Below, piece after piece: positions 7,339-15,847 of a stretch of DNA of 64,000 bases. The position numbers and the translations under genes are program-made. Within the stretch, counting starts at the first letter, position 1; each line of letters starts with the position of its first letter. A model generated the notes under the pieces. That model searched no databases. It worked only from the letters and a program-made list of their open reading frames with translations, and was not told the origin of the DNA. The DNA lies in NCBI RefSeq assembly GCF_036322625.1, contig NZ_AP027266.1:2483001-2547000 (forward strand). Reading direction: 5' to 3'. The stretch is from Roseicyclus marinus (lineage in GTDB: Bacteria > Pseudomonadota > Alphaproteobacteria > Rhodobacterales > Rhodobacteraceae).

Positions 7339-9762
7339 ATGACGCGCGCCCTGCCCCCTGCCATCACCGGCTGGTTCGCCAGCCGGGGCTGGTCGATCCA
7401 CCCCCATCAGCAAGCCATGCTGGAACGGGCCGATCTGCCCTGCCAATTGCTCATCGCGCCCACGGGCGGGGGCAAGACGATGGCGGGTTTCCTGCCGACG
7501 CTCGCCGATCTGGCCGATGGCAGCCACAAGGGGCTTCACACGCTTTATGTCTCGCCGCTCAAGGCGCTGGCCGCCGACATCAAGCGCAACCTGACCGGCC
7601 CCATCACGGATATGGACCTGCCCATCCGGGTCGAGGATCGGACCGGCGACACATCCTCCCACACCAAGCGCCGCCAACGCGCCGACCCGCCGCATATCTT
7701 GCTGACGACGCCGGAATCGCTGGCGCTGATGGTGTCCTACGAGGATGCGGCGCGCACCTTCGCGGGGCTGAGGCGGATCATCGTCGACGAAATCCACGCG
7801 CTGGCCGAAAGCAAGCGCGGCGATCAGCTGATGCTGGCGCTGTCGCGGCTGTCGGCCCTTGCCCCCGACCTGCGCCGCGTGGGCCTGTCGGCCACGGTCG
7901 AGGACCCCGCCGCCATCGCCCGGATTCTCGCCCGCCACCCCGACCCTTGCGCGATCCTGCAAGCCGATCCCGGACCCGACCCCGATATCGCCATGCTCAC
8001 GACCGAGGCCCCGCCGCCATGGTCGGGCGGTGGCGGCAAATATGCCATTCCGGCGGTGCTGGAAGAGATCAAGCGCCACCGCACCACGCTGATCTTTCAC
8101 AACACCCGCGCGCAGGCGGAATTGTTCTTTCACCACCTGTGGCTGGCCAACGAAGATCAGCTGCCCATCGGCATCCACCATGGCGCGCTGGCCCGCGAAC
8201 AGCGCGAAAAGGTCGAACAGGCGATGGTCGAGGGGCGCTTGCGCGCCATCGTCTGCACCGGGTCGCTCGATCTGGGCATCGATTGGGGCGATGTGGATCT
8301 TGTCATCCAGGTGGGCGCGCCCAAGAACGTGAAGCGCTTGGTGCAGCGGATCGGACGGGCCAACCACCGCTACAACGCGCCCTCCAAGGCGCTGATCGTG
8401 CCCGCCAACCGGTTCGAGGTGATCGAATGCACCGCGGCGCTGGACGCCGTGCGCGCCCACCAGCTGGACGGCGACACCGACCATACCGGCCCGCTTGACG
8501 TGCTGTGCCAGCATATCCTGATCCGCGCCTGTGCAGGCCCGTTTCACGCCGATGACCTCTTCGCGGAAATCCGCAGCGCAGGCGCCTATGCCGATCTGCC
8601 GCGCGAGACATTCGACCGATGCCTCGATTTCGCGGCAACGGGGGGTTATGCGCTGCGCGCCTATGACCAATGGCAACGGCTGATCCAACGCCCAGACGGC
8701 CAATGGCAATTGCGCGACCCGCGCGCCACCACCCGCATCCGCATGAACATCGGGACCATCGTCGATGCCGACAAGATGCAGGTCCGCTACCAGAAAACCC
8801 GGGGCGGCGCGCCACTGGGCGAGGTCGAGGAATATTTCGCCTCGATGCTGCGCAAGGGGGACACGTTCCTGATCGGCGGCCAGATCGTGCGCTACGAGGG
8901 CATGCGCGAAATGGTGGTGGAGGTCAGCCGCACCCCCTATCTCAAGCCCAAGATCGCGACCTTCATGGGCACGAAATTCGCGACCTCGACCCAGCTGTCG
9001 GATCGCATCCTGACCATGTTCCGCGCCGAGGATTGGCCCGATCTGCCCGGTCACACCCGCGACTGGCTGCATCTGCAACGCCGGGTCAGTCGGCTGCCCG
9101 AACGCGACCGGCTGCTGGTCGAAAGCTTTCCCCATGACGGGCGTGAACATGTGGTTGCCTATGGCTTCGCGGGGCGAAACGCGCAGCAGACCCTTGGCCT
9201 GTTGATCACCCAGCGGATGGAGGAGATGGGGCTGAACCCGATGGGCTTCGTCGCCACCGATTATGCAACGCTGATCTGGGGGCTCGACCCGCTGGACGAC
9301 CCCCGCCCGCTCTTCACCCGCGACAAGCTCATCGAGACCATGGAGGCCTGGCTGGCCGAGAATGCCGTGATGAAGCGCACCTTCAAGGCCAGCGCCCTGA
9401 TCGCGGGCCTGATCGAGCGCAACCAGCCCGGCCGGGCGCGCAAGACCGGGCGCCAGGCGACATTCTCGACCGATATCCTCTATGACACGCTGCGCAAATA
9501 CGATCCCGGCCACATCATGCTCGACATCACGCGGGCCGAGGCGATGCGCGGCCTGGTCGATTTCGGCCGGATCGAGGCGATGCTGACCCGGATCGGGGAC
9601 CGGATCGACCATGTGCGCCTGACCCGCGTCACGCCCTTGGCCGCGCCCCTGTTCCTCGAGCCGGGGCGGGTGCCCATCGCGGGGGCGGCCGACCAGCGCC
9701 TGCTGGAGCAGGAGGCGGAGCGGCTGATGACCGCCGCCGGTCTGGTCGAGGTGACGCGCTGA
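7339..9762 (+). CDS. DNA-ligase-associated DEXH-box helicase (Lhr-like)
   Basis: 807-residue superfamily 2 helicase of the Lhr type, in the branch usually encoded beside an ATP-dependent DNA ligase. Motifs in order: Q-like HPHQQAML (21-28), Walker A APTGGGKT (40-47), DEIH (150-153), SAT (184-186), and motif VI QRIGRANHR in the second RecA domain. The long C-terminal region carries the winged-helix and Lhr core domains. The start follows AGGGTGAC. The next gene is the ligase-associated phosphoesterase, supporting the family, but no ligase or exonuclease gene is nearby in this window. Probable role in DNA repair. Confidence 0.9.
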   Translation: MTRALPPAITGWFASRGWSIHPHQQAMLERADLPCQLLIAPTGGGKTMAGFLPTLADLADGSHKGLHTLYVSPLKALAADIKRNLTGPITDMDLPIRVEDRTGDTSSHTKRRQRADPPHILLTTPESLALMVSYEDAARTFAGLRRIIVDEIHALAESKRGDQLMLALSRLSALAPDLRRVGLSATVEDPAAIARILARHPDPCAILQADPGPDPDIAMLTTEAPPPWSGGGGKYAIPAVLEEIKRHRTTLIFHNTRAQAELFFHHLWLANEDQLPIGIHHGALAREQREKVEQAMVEGRLRAIVCTGSLDLGIDWGDVDLVIQVGAPKNVKRLVQRIGRANHRYNAPSKALIVPANRFEVIECTAALDAVRAHQLDGDTDHTGPLDVLCQHILIRACAGPFHADDLFAEIRSAGAYADLPRETFDRCLDFAATGGYALRAYDQWQRLIQRPDGQWQLRDPRATTRIRMNIGTIVDADKMQVRYQKTRGGAPLGEVEEYFASMLRKGDTFLIGGQIVRYEGMREMVVEVSRTPYLKPKIATFMGTKFATSTQLSDRILTMFRAEDWPDLPGHTRDWLHLQRRVSRLPERDRLLVESFPHDGREHVVAYGFAGRNAQQTLGLLITQRMEEMGLNPMGFVATDYATLIWGLDPLDDPRPLFTRDKLIETMEAWLAENAVMKRTFKASALIAGLIERNQPGRARKTGRQATFSTDILYDTLRKYDPGHIMLDITRAEAMRGLVDFGRIEAMLTRIGDRIDHVRLTRVTPLAAPLFLEPGRVPIAGAADQRLLEQEAERLMTAAGLVEVTR

Positions 9763-9802
9763 CCCCTTGCAAGAGCGGTCCGGCGACGATTATGAACAAA
9801 GC

Positions 9803-10507
9803 ATGAACGCCCTGCCCTTCGAGTTTCGCGGCGAAACGCTGCACCTGTTGCCGTCGGGCGCGCTGCATTGGCCCGCGCGGCGGCTGTTGTGCGTGTCGGA
9901 CCTGCATTTCGGCAAAGCCGACAGGTTGGCCCGGTCGGGCGGGCCGATGCTGCCCCCCTATGACACCGAAGAGACGCTGACCCGGCTGGCCCAGGACATC
10001 ACCGAAACCGCCCCCGCCGAGGTGATCTGCCTTGGCGACAGTTTCGACGACCTGGAGGCCGCGCGGGGGCTTGGGGCGGCGCTGGTTGCGCGGTTGACGG
10101 GGTTGATGGCGGGGCTCTCTTGGACATGGATCCTTGGCAATCACGATCCGGGCCCCATCGATCTGGGCGGCTCCTGCCGGTCGGAAAGCCGGATCGGGCC
10201 GTTCGTCTTTCGCCATATCGCCGAGCCGACCGGGACGGGCGAGGTGTCGGGACATTACCACCCCAAGGCGCGCATCACGCTCCGCGGTCGGACCCTGACG
10301 CGGCGCTGCGCGCTGCTTGATGATCGCCGCCTGATCCTGCCCGCCTACGGGGCCTATACCGGCGGGCTGTTCTGCGACCGGCCGGAATTGTCGGGTCTCA
10401 TGGGCGCGGGGGCCGAGATGCTGGTGCTGGGCGCGCGCCCGATCCGCCTGCCGATGCCCCGGCCCCCCGCTTCGAAAAGCCCGGCCCTGCGCAGCTCTTC
10501 CACATAG
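9803..10507 (+). CDS. pdeM: ligase-associated metallophosphoesterase PdeM
   Basis: 234-residue calcineurin-like phosphoesterase. Metal ligands are visible as SDLHFGK (D33, H35), GDSFDD (78-83), GNHD (112-115) and GHYHPK (150-155). I chose ATG 9803; an in-frame TTG at 9767 would add 12 residues without family resemblance. It lies 40 bases after the helicase gene, the usual partner in ligase-associated repair clusters. The last 154 bases run antiparallel to the end of the LytTR gene, so either the end of this protein or the end of the LytTR protein has an unusual tail. Confidence 0.87.
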   Translation: MNALPFEFRGETLHLLPSGALHWPARRLLCVSDLHFGKADRLARSGGPMLPPYDTEETLTRLAQDITETAPAEVICLGDSFDDLEAARGLGAALVARLTGLMAGLSWTWILGNHDPGPIDLGGSCRSESRIGPFVFRHIAEPTGTGEVSGHYHPKARITLRGRTLTRRCALLDDRRLILPAYGAYTGGLFCDRPELSGLMGAGAEMLVLGARPIRLPMPRPPASKSPALRSSST

Positions 10508-11268
10508 GCATCGCTGACCGGCAGCGACCCGCCCGAGCGCAGATAGGCCAGATGCCGTCGCCCATCGGGCCGCACGCCCAGCAATTCGGCCTTGGCCACC
10601 CAATGCGAGCGGTGGATGCGATACCCCGGGATCTGGTCAAGCTCGCTCAGCGCATCGCGAAACCGCATCCGCACGCGGCCCTTTTCCTCGGTGGTCGTGA
10701 CATGCAGGAAATGATCATCGGCGGACACGACCAGAACCTCGCCCGCCAGCGCGGTATCGCCGCGATCCAGAAAGCCCGGCCGCGCCGGACCCTCAGTGGG
10801 CCGCGCTTTCTCGACCATCGCCAGCTGGTCCTGCGCCAGGCGGCGGACCCGTGCCACCTCGTAGCGGACAAGGGCCACGCAAAAGGCGATCAGCCCCATG
10901 ATCACCGTGAATTCCGCCAACCACAGGATGTCCCCCACATCGAACCGGAAAACCACGAGGTTGACGCCCCAGACCAATGGCCCCAGCACCAGCGCCTGAA
11001 CCACGGCCACGCCCATCAGCACGACAAGCGTTTCGCGGCGCAACCAGGCAAGGATCACATGACGCACCAGCGCCGCCACCAGAATGGCCAGGGCATTCAC
11101 GCTCCCCCAATAGACAAGGCGTTGCCCGAAATCATAGGACATGACATCGTTGTAGGGGGCTGCGACAGTCACGGCCAAAGACAGGAAAACCCAAGCCAGG
11201 CCACGATACACCCAGATCGCAAGCCCATTCGCTTTCGATACGGTGTTCATTCCAAAGTCCATCATCAT
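10354..11268 (-). CDS. membrane-bound LytTR-family DNA-binding protein
   Basis: 304 residues. The N-terminal half holds about four hydrophobic spans (near 17-37, 50-70, 80-104 and 110-132). A LytTR DNA-binding domain follows at about 170-270 (LVVSADDHFLHVTT, IHRSHWVAKAELLG, LPVSDAYVEELRRAGLF). Such proteins bind direct repeats in promoters and sense a membrane signal; the target is unknown. Three consecutive ATGs open the gene, and another ATG six codons in is also possible. The last 40 or so residues lie past the LytTR fold and are antisense to pdeM. The upstream 75 bases are unusually AT-rich and shared with the divergent thioesterase gene. Confidence 0.82.
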   Translation of the reverse strand: MMMDFGMNTVSKANGLAIWVYRGLAWVFLSLAVTVAAPYNDVMSYDFGQRLVYWGSVNALAILVAALVRHVILAWLRRETLVVLMGVAVVQALVLGPLVWGVNLVVFRFDVGDILWLAEFTVIMGLIAFCVALVRYEVARVRRLAQDQLAMVEKARPTEGPARPGFLDRGDTALAGEVLVVSADDHFLHVTTTEEKGRVRMRFRDALSELDQIPGYRIHRSHWVAKAELLGVRPDGRRHLAYLRSGGSLPVSDAYVEELRRAGLFEAGGRGIGRRIGRAPSTSISAPAPMRPDNSGRSQNSPPV

Positions 11269-11343
11269 AAACTAAAGTTATATGTAAATACGAGTAATCC
11301 TCTCAGCCGCAGGCATCAACCCCAGCCCGGGAAATATTCTTTC

Positions 11344-11784
11344 GTGCCCTACACCAAGGACCAGGTTCTACCCCCCGCCGTGGAAAGGGCGATCCGCGAC
11401 AGCTTTGCGCGTCAGGGGCTCATGTCCACGATGCAGGCGCAGATCCTGCATGTCGGATTTGGACAGACCGTCTTGCGGATGCCGATCACCGATGCCGTCG
11501 GCCAGCAACACGGCTTTGCCCATGCCGGGGCCAGCTTCGCGCTCGGCGACAGCGCGGCGGGCTATGCCGCCCTCTCGACCATGCCCGAAGGATCCGAGGT
11601 GCTGACCATCGAGATGAAGATCAACCTCATCGCGCCGGCAAGCGGGCGCTTCCTTGTGGCCAGGGGCGAGGTGCTGAAGGCTGGCCGCCGCCTGAGCGTG
11701 GTGCGCGCCACGGTCGAGGCCGAGGCCGCCGACGGAAGCCGCAAACCCGTGGCGCTGTTGCAGGGAACCATGATCCCGAGCTGA
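11344..11784 (+). CDS. PaaI-type hotdog thioesterase
   Basis: 146 residues from a GTG start (VPYTKDQVLPPAVERAIRDS), because the same frame further upstream is antisense to the LytTR gene. The hotdog motif GQQHGFAHAGASFALGDSAA is the active-site helix of the PaaI/YdiI group, followed by the central strand LTIEMKINLIAPASG. The protein should hydrolyse a small acyl-CoA of unknown identity. It is divergent from the LytTR gene across an AT-rich spacer and convergent with folD, whose end lies 8 bases away. Confidence 0.85.
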   Translation: MPYTKDQVLPPAVERAIRDSFARQGLMSTMQAQILHVGFGQTVLRMPITDAVGQQHGFAHAGASFALGDSAAGYAALSTMPEGSEVLTIEMKINLIAPASGRFLVARGEVLKAGRRLSVVRATVEAEAADGSRKPVALLQGTMIPS

Positions 11785-11791
11785 CGATCCC

Positions 11792-12691
11792 TCAGGCCGT
11801 CAATCCCGCAGGCTCCGGCAGGCCGTTGGCACGGCAGCAGGCCGTCAGCGTATTGGCCAGTAGACAGGCGATGGTCATCGGCCCGACCCCGCCCGGGACC
11901 GGCGTGATGGCCCCGGCCACGGCGGCGCAGCTGTCGAAATGGCAATCCCCCACCAGCCGCGTCTTCGACGGATCCTCGGGATGCGGCACGCGGTTGATGC
12001 CCACGTCGATCACCGTCGCCCCCGGCTTGACCCAATCGCCCAGGATCATCTCGGGCCGCCCGACCGCCGCGACAAGGATATCGGCCCTCCGGCACACGGC
12101 GGCCAGATCGCGCGTGCGCGAATGGGCCAGCGTCACCGTGCAGCTGTCACCCAAAAGCAATTGCGCCATGGGCTTGCCCACGATGTTGGAGCGTCCGACC
12201 ACGACCGCCTCGAGCCCCGCAAGCGATCCGTGATGGTCGCGCAGCATCATCAGGCAGCCCAGCGGCGTGCAAGGCACCAGCGCCTTCTGCCCCGTCCCAA
12301 GCAGGCCCACGTTCGAGATATGGAACCCGTCCACATCCTTGGCGGGATCGATGGCATTGATGACCTTGGCGCTGTCGACATGATCCGGCAGCGGCAATTG
12401 CACGAGAATGCCATGGACCGAAGGATCGGCATTCAACCGCGCCACAAGCGCCAGGATCTCGGCCTCGGGCGTCGCGGCATCGAGCTTGTGCTCGAAACTC
12501 GCCATGCCCGCCGCGACCGTCTGGATGCCCTTGTTCTTCACATAGACCTGGCTCGCGGGATCCTCGCCCACCAGCACCACGGCAAGACCCGGCACGATCC
12601 CCGGCCCCGCCTTCAGCGCCGCGACCTGTTCCGCAACCCGTTCCCGCACTTCTGCGGCAAAGGCCTTTCCATCGATGATCTCAGCCGCCAT
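11792..12691 (-). CDS. folD: bifunctional methylene-THF dehydrogenase/cyclohydrolase FolD
   Basis: 299 residues. Interconverts 5,10-methylene-, methenyl- and 10-formyl-tetrahydrofolate using NADP. The catalytic YxxxK motif is Y50-K54 (YVKNK), numbered like E. coli FolD. The substrate loop QLPLPDHVD, the nucleotide motif [10 protein letters not shown] and the C-terminal [10 protein letters not shown] are all intact. I chose ATG 12691; an in-frame ATG at 12706 has GGAAAG directly upstream, but that sequence belongs to a dispersed repeat. It lies downstream of fhs on the same strand, giving a formate-to-methylene-THF pair. Confidence 0.96.
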   Translation of the reverse strand: MAAEIIDGKAFAAEVRERVAEQVAALKAGPGIVPGLAVVLVGEDPASQVYVKNKGIQTVAAGMASFEHKLDAATPEAEILALVARLNADPSVHGILVQLPLPDHVDSAKVINAIDPAKDVDGFHISNVGLLGTGQKALVPCTPLGCLMMLRDHHGSLAGLEAVVVGRSNIVGKPMAQLLLGDSCTVTLAHSRTRDLAAVCRRADILVAAVGRPEMILGDWVKPGATVIDVGINRVPHPEDPSKTRLVGDCHFDSCAAVAGAITPVPGGVGPMTIACLLANTLTACCRANGLPEPAGLTA

Positions 12692-12701
12692 GCCCGTGCC
12701 C

Positions 12702-12799
12702 TTCATCTTTCCAAAAATATGCAATCCCGCCGGTCACGCCCCGCGCGGCCCAAGGGATCGCCCCCGCCGCTGGCAGGCGGCGGTCGCGGCGGCGGGGGC
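12702..12799 (-). repeat. dispersed Rhodobacterales element, copy A (fhs-folD spacer)
   Basis: Read on the minus strand, this spacer carries a GC-rich hairpin (arms 12789-12799 and 12760-12770), then GGCGGGATTGC, a T-run and TTTTTGGAAAGATGAAG ending just before folD. The tail matches other copies at 32203, 43460, 49081, 51113 and 58007. The purine-rich end lies in the folD translation-initiation region, so the element may influence folD expression. This family is common in Rhodobacteraceae intergenic DNA. Confidence 0.75.
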
Positions 12800-12831
12800 T
12801 CGATGCCCCTGCCGCCGCGCCCCCCTTGACC

Positions 12832-14508
12832 TCAGAAGAGCCCCTCGATCAAGCCCGCATCGTTGAGGCGGATCGTCTCGGAGGCGGGCACCTTGGGCAG
12901 GCCCGGCATGGTCATGATCTCGCCGCAGATCGCCACGACAAAGCCCGCCCCCGCCGACAGACGCACCTCTCGCACGGGGATCGTGTGGCCCTCGGGGGCA
13001 CCGCGCAGGTTGGGGTCGGTCGAGAAGGAATACTGCGTCTTGGCCATGCAGACGGGCAGATTGCCATAGCCTGCGTCCTCCCAGGCCTTGAGCTGGGCGC
13101 GCACGCTTGCATCGGCCGTCACGCTGCCCGCGCGGTAGATGCGGGTCGCGATGGTTTCGATCTTGTCCATCAGCCCCATCTCGTCGGGGTAAAGCGTGCG
13201 GAAATCGGCGCTGCCGCCCTCGGCCAGATCGGCGACGCGGCGGGCCAGATCCTCGATCCCGGCCCCGCCCTCGGCCCAGTGGCGGCACAAGATCGCCTCG
13301 GACCCCAGCGCCGCGACATACTCCTTCACCGCGGCGATTTCCGCCTCGGTATCGCCTGCGAAATGGTTGATGCCGACCACGACCGGCACGCCGAAGCCCT
13401 TCACGTTCTCGATGTGGCGGCCAAGGTTGGCACAGCCCTTTTGCACCGCCGCGACATTCTCGGCCCCCAGATCGGCCTTGGCCACGCCGCCATTCATCTT
13501 CATCGCGCGCACGGTGGCCACGATCACCACCGCATCGGGCGCAAGACCCGCCTTGCGGCACTTGATGTTCATGAATTTCTCGGCGCCCAGATCGGCCCCG
13601 AAACCGGCCTCGGTCACCACGAAATCGGCCAGTTTCAGCGCGGTCCTCGTCGCGATCACGCTGTTGCAGCCATGCGCGATATTGGCGAAGGGCCCGCCAT
13701 GGACAAAGGCGGGGTTGTTTTCCAGCGTCTGCACGAGATTGGGCTGCATCGCATCCTTGAGCAGCACAGTCATCGCCCCGTCCGCCTTGATGTCGCGGCA
13801 ATAGATCGGCGTCTTGTCGCGGGTATAGGCCACGATCATGTCGCCCAGCCGGCGTTCCAGATCGGCCAGGTCGCTGGCAAGGCACAAGATCGCCATGACC
13901 TCGGAGGCGACGGTGATGTCGAAACCGGTCTGGCGCGGGAAGCCGTTGGCGACCCCGCCAAGGCTGACGACCATGTCGCGCAGCGCGCGATCGTTCATGT
14001 CCATCACGCGCCGCCAGACGACGCGGCGCTCGTCGATGCCCAGCGCATTGCCCCAGTAGATGTGGTTGTCGATCATCGCCGACAGCAGGTTATGGGCGCT
14101 GGTGATGGCGTGGAAATCGCCGGTGAAATGGAGGTTCATGTCCTCCATCGGCACGACCTGCGCATAGCCGCCGCCCGCGGCCCCGCCCTTCATCCCGAAA
14201 TTGGGGCCGAGGCTGGCTTCGCGGATGCAGATCGCGGCCTTTTTCCCGATCCGGTTCAGCCCGTCGCCCAGGCCCACGGTGGTCGTCGTCTTGCCCTCGC
14301 CCGCGGGTGTGGGGTTGATCGCGGTGACAAGGATCAGCTTGCCGTTTGGCCGGTCCTTGAGGCCGGTGATGAAATCCTGCCCGATCTTGGCCTTGTCATG
14401 GCCGTAGGGCAGCAGGGCCTCGGTGGGGATGCCCAGTTTCGCGCCGATCTCCTGGATCGGTTTCTTCTGTGCGGCGCGGGCGATTTCGATGTCGGTCTTG
14501 AAGGCCAT
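12832..14508 (-). CDS. fhs: formate-tetrahydrofolate ligase
   Basis: 558 residues, the normal length. Makes 10-formyl-THF from formate, THF and ATP. The start [19 protein letters not shown] is typical of the family and the nucleotide loop [11 protein letters not shown] lies at 67-77. AGGGAG lies about 11 bases upstream of the ATG. Together with folD it channels formate carbon into the THF pool, relevant to the methyl-group and glycine-type flavoenzymes encoded at the right end of the window. The 134 bases upstream hold no other gene. Confidence 0.97.
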   Translation of the reverse strand: MAFKTDIEIARAAQKKPIQEIGAKLGIPTEALLPYGHDKAKIGQDFITGLKDRPNGKLILVTAINPTPAGEGKTTTTVGLGDGLNRIGKKAAICIREASLGPNFGMKGGAAGGGYAQVVPMEDMNLHFTGDFHAITSAHNLLSAMIDNHIYWGNALGIDERRVVWRRVMDMNDRALRDMVVSLGGVANGFPRQTGFDITVASEVMAILCLASDLADLERRLGDMIVAYTRDKTPIYCRDIKADGAMTVLLKDAMQPNLVQTLENNPAFVHGGPFANIAHGCNSVIATRTALKLADFVVTEAGFGADLGAEKFMNIKCRKAGLAPDAVVIVATVRAMKMNGGVAKADLGAENVAAVQKGCANLGRHIENVKGFGVPVVVGINHFAGDTEAEIAAVKEYVAALGSEAILCRHWAEGGAGIEDLARRVADLAEGGSADFRTLYPDEMGLMDKIETIATRIYRAGSVTADASVRAQLKAWEDAGYGNLPVCMAKTQYSFSTDPNLRGAPEGHTIPVREVRLSAGAGFVVAICGEIMTMPGLPKVPASETIRLNDAGLIEGLF

Positions 14509-14642
14509 GTCGGCGGGCTCCCTTTCCCTTGCGGGCGTGTCTGTCGGGACATGCTTAGCCGTCGCGCGGGCCGCTGTGAGGCCGAATTACGACACATTCA
14601 CGGGCCTTGTCGTCACGCGGGGTTTCCGATCGGACACAGGCG

Positions 14643-15251
14643 TCACCGGGCGGTGGCGCGCGCGGCCTCCAGATGGGGCCAGGCGGGTTGGTCGGGGATA
14701 TGCAGGCGGAGCGTCGCGCCGAGCGCGATCGTCCCCTCGCGCTCGACCCAGGCCGTGACGCCGCGCCGGTGCAGGGCCGCACGTTTGAAGGCCTTGCCGA
14801 AACCGGGGTGGCGTGCGTCGATGGGCGCGGCAGGCAGATGGCAGGGGCGGTTTTCCATGTCGATGGTGAGCGTCGTGCCGCTGGCCTCGTCTTGCAGGCG
14901 GGACGAGGGCGGGACATGGCTGAAAGCGGGGATGCCCGAGACGACCATCGAGGCCCCGACCAGGGCGGGGTCGAGGGCCGCGAGCCCCATGGCGGCGGCG
15001 ATGGCGGCAAGGTCTTCGGCCGAGACGATCGAGAGCTGGCGGGTGTTGCGGATCGGGGTTCCACGCTTGTATTGCGCGCGCACGCGGCTGTCGGCGGGGC
15101 GCGTCAGCCCGGCATGGCTTTCGCCGCCAAAACCTTGGAAAGTCAGGGACATTTCGGTCAGGGCCTGCGTTTCAAGCGCCGCGTCGCGGTCGGCATTCGC
15201 ACCGAGCCACGTGACTTTCGCGGTGAAGGCGGTGGGGATCAGGGCGGGCAT
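14643..15251 (-). CDS. MOSC-domain protein
   Basis: 202 residues from ATG 15251, which has GGAGAC 8 bases upstream; the longer open frame upstream is not needed. The pattern ALVGASMVVSGIPAFSHVPP, IDMENRPCHLPA and RGVTAWVEREGTIALG is that of MOSC (molybdenum cofactor sulfurase C-terminal) proteins, which bind sulfur or molybdopterin-linked groups around a conserved Cys, here in NRPCHLPA. The exact reaction is unknown. It lies alone between fhs and a divergent coiled-coil gene. A link to the xanthine dehydrogenase genes over 30 kb away would be speculation. Confidence 0.8.
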   Translation of the reverse strand: MPALIPTAFTAKVTWLGANADRDAALETQALTEMSLTFQGFGGESHAGLTRPADSRVRAQYKRGTPIRNTRQLSIVSAEDLAAIAAAMGLAALDPALVGASMVVSGIPAFSHVPPSSRLQDEASGTTLTIDMENRPCHLPAAPIDARHPGFGKAFKRAALHRRGVTAWVEREGTIALGATLRLHIPDQPAWPHLEAARATAR

Positions 15252-15377
15252 TCGCGGGTCTCCATGACGGCGGGGCGATGAGAGGTCGGGGCGCGCGGGG
15301 ATGCAAGCCGAAACCCTGCACAAGCGGGCGGCAATCGTGTTAGGATGGGCATATCACCCTGACCAGAAGGACCGAAA

Positions 15378-15671
15378 ATGGCTGAGAAAACCGATTTCAT
15401 GGCGCAGGCCAAGGCGCAGATGGACGCGTGGAACGCGGAAATGCGCAAGATGCAGGCCAAGATGATGGAAGCGGGTGCCCAGCAGCAGGAGCAGATGCAA
15501 AAGCAGATGGCCTCGCTTCAGGAACAGCGCGACCACATGCAAAAGCACATGGAAGAGCTGGGCCGCGCCAACATGACGGCGGTGAAGGAGATCCAGTCGA
15601 CCATGCAGGATGCGTGGACGGAGATGGAGAAATCGATGGAAGCGGCCCGCAAGAAGTTCATGGGCGGTTAA
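15378..15671 (+). CDS. small Met/Gln-rich coiled-coil protein
   Basis: 97 residues preceded by AGAAGGA at good spacing. Almost the whole protein is a charged amphipathic helix rich in Met, Gln, Lys and Glu (AQAKAQMDAWNAEMRKMQAK, EEMEKS-like heptads), predicting a coiled coil. No signal peptide, membrane span or known domain is evident. It is likely a conserved Rhodobacterales hypothetical. It converges on ftsH across a shared bidirectional terminator. No function is assigned. Confidence 0.75.
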   Translation: MAEKTDFMAQAKAQMDAWNAEMRKMQAKMMEAGAQQQEQMQKQMASLQEQRDHMQKHMEELGRANMTAVKEIQSTMQDAWTEMEKSMEAARKKFMGG

Positions 15672-15792
15672 GATCGGCGGCCATTTCCTGACGAAGGGTA
15701 AAGATTGACCGCCAGATCCTGACGAACCGTGACCGGTTCAGGGCCAAGGCAAGGTTTCGTAAAGATTTCGCGGCAGGACCCGTCGGAAAGGC

Positions 15793-15823
15793 AAAACCCC
15801 CGGTCAGGCGACCGGGGGTTTTT
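15793..15823. terminator. bidirectional intrinsic terminator
   Basis: A perfect 9-bp stem CCCCCGGTC/GACCGGGGG (15797-15805 and 15810-15818) with loop AGGC is flanked by AAAA on the left and TTTTT on the right. It can therefore stop transcription from both the coiled-coil gene (+) and ftsH (-). Confidence 0.92.
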
Positions 15824-15847
15824 CGTTCGGATCGACCATGGCCGGGA

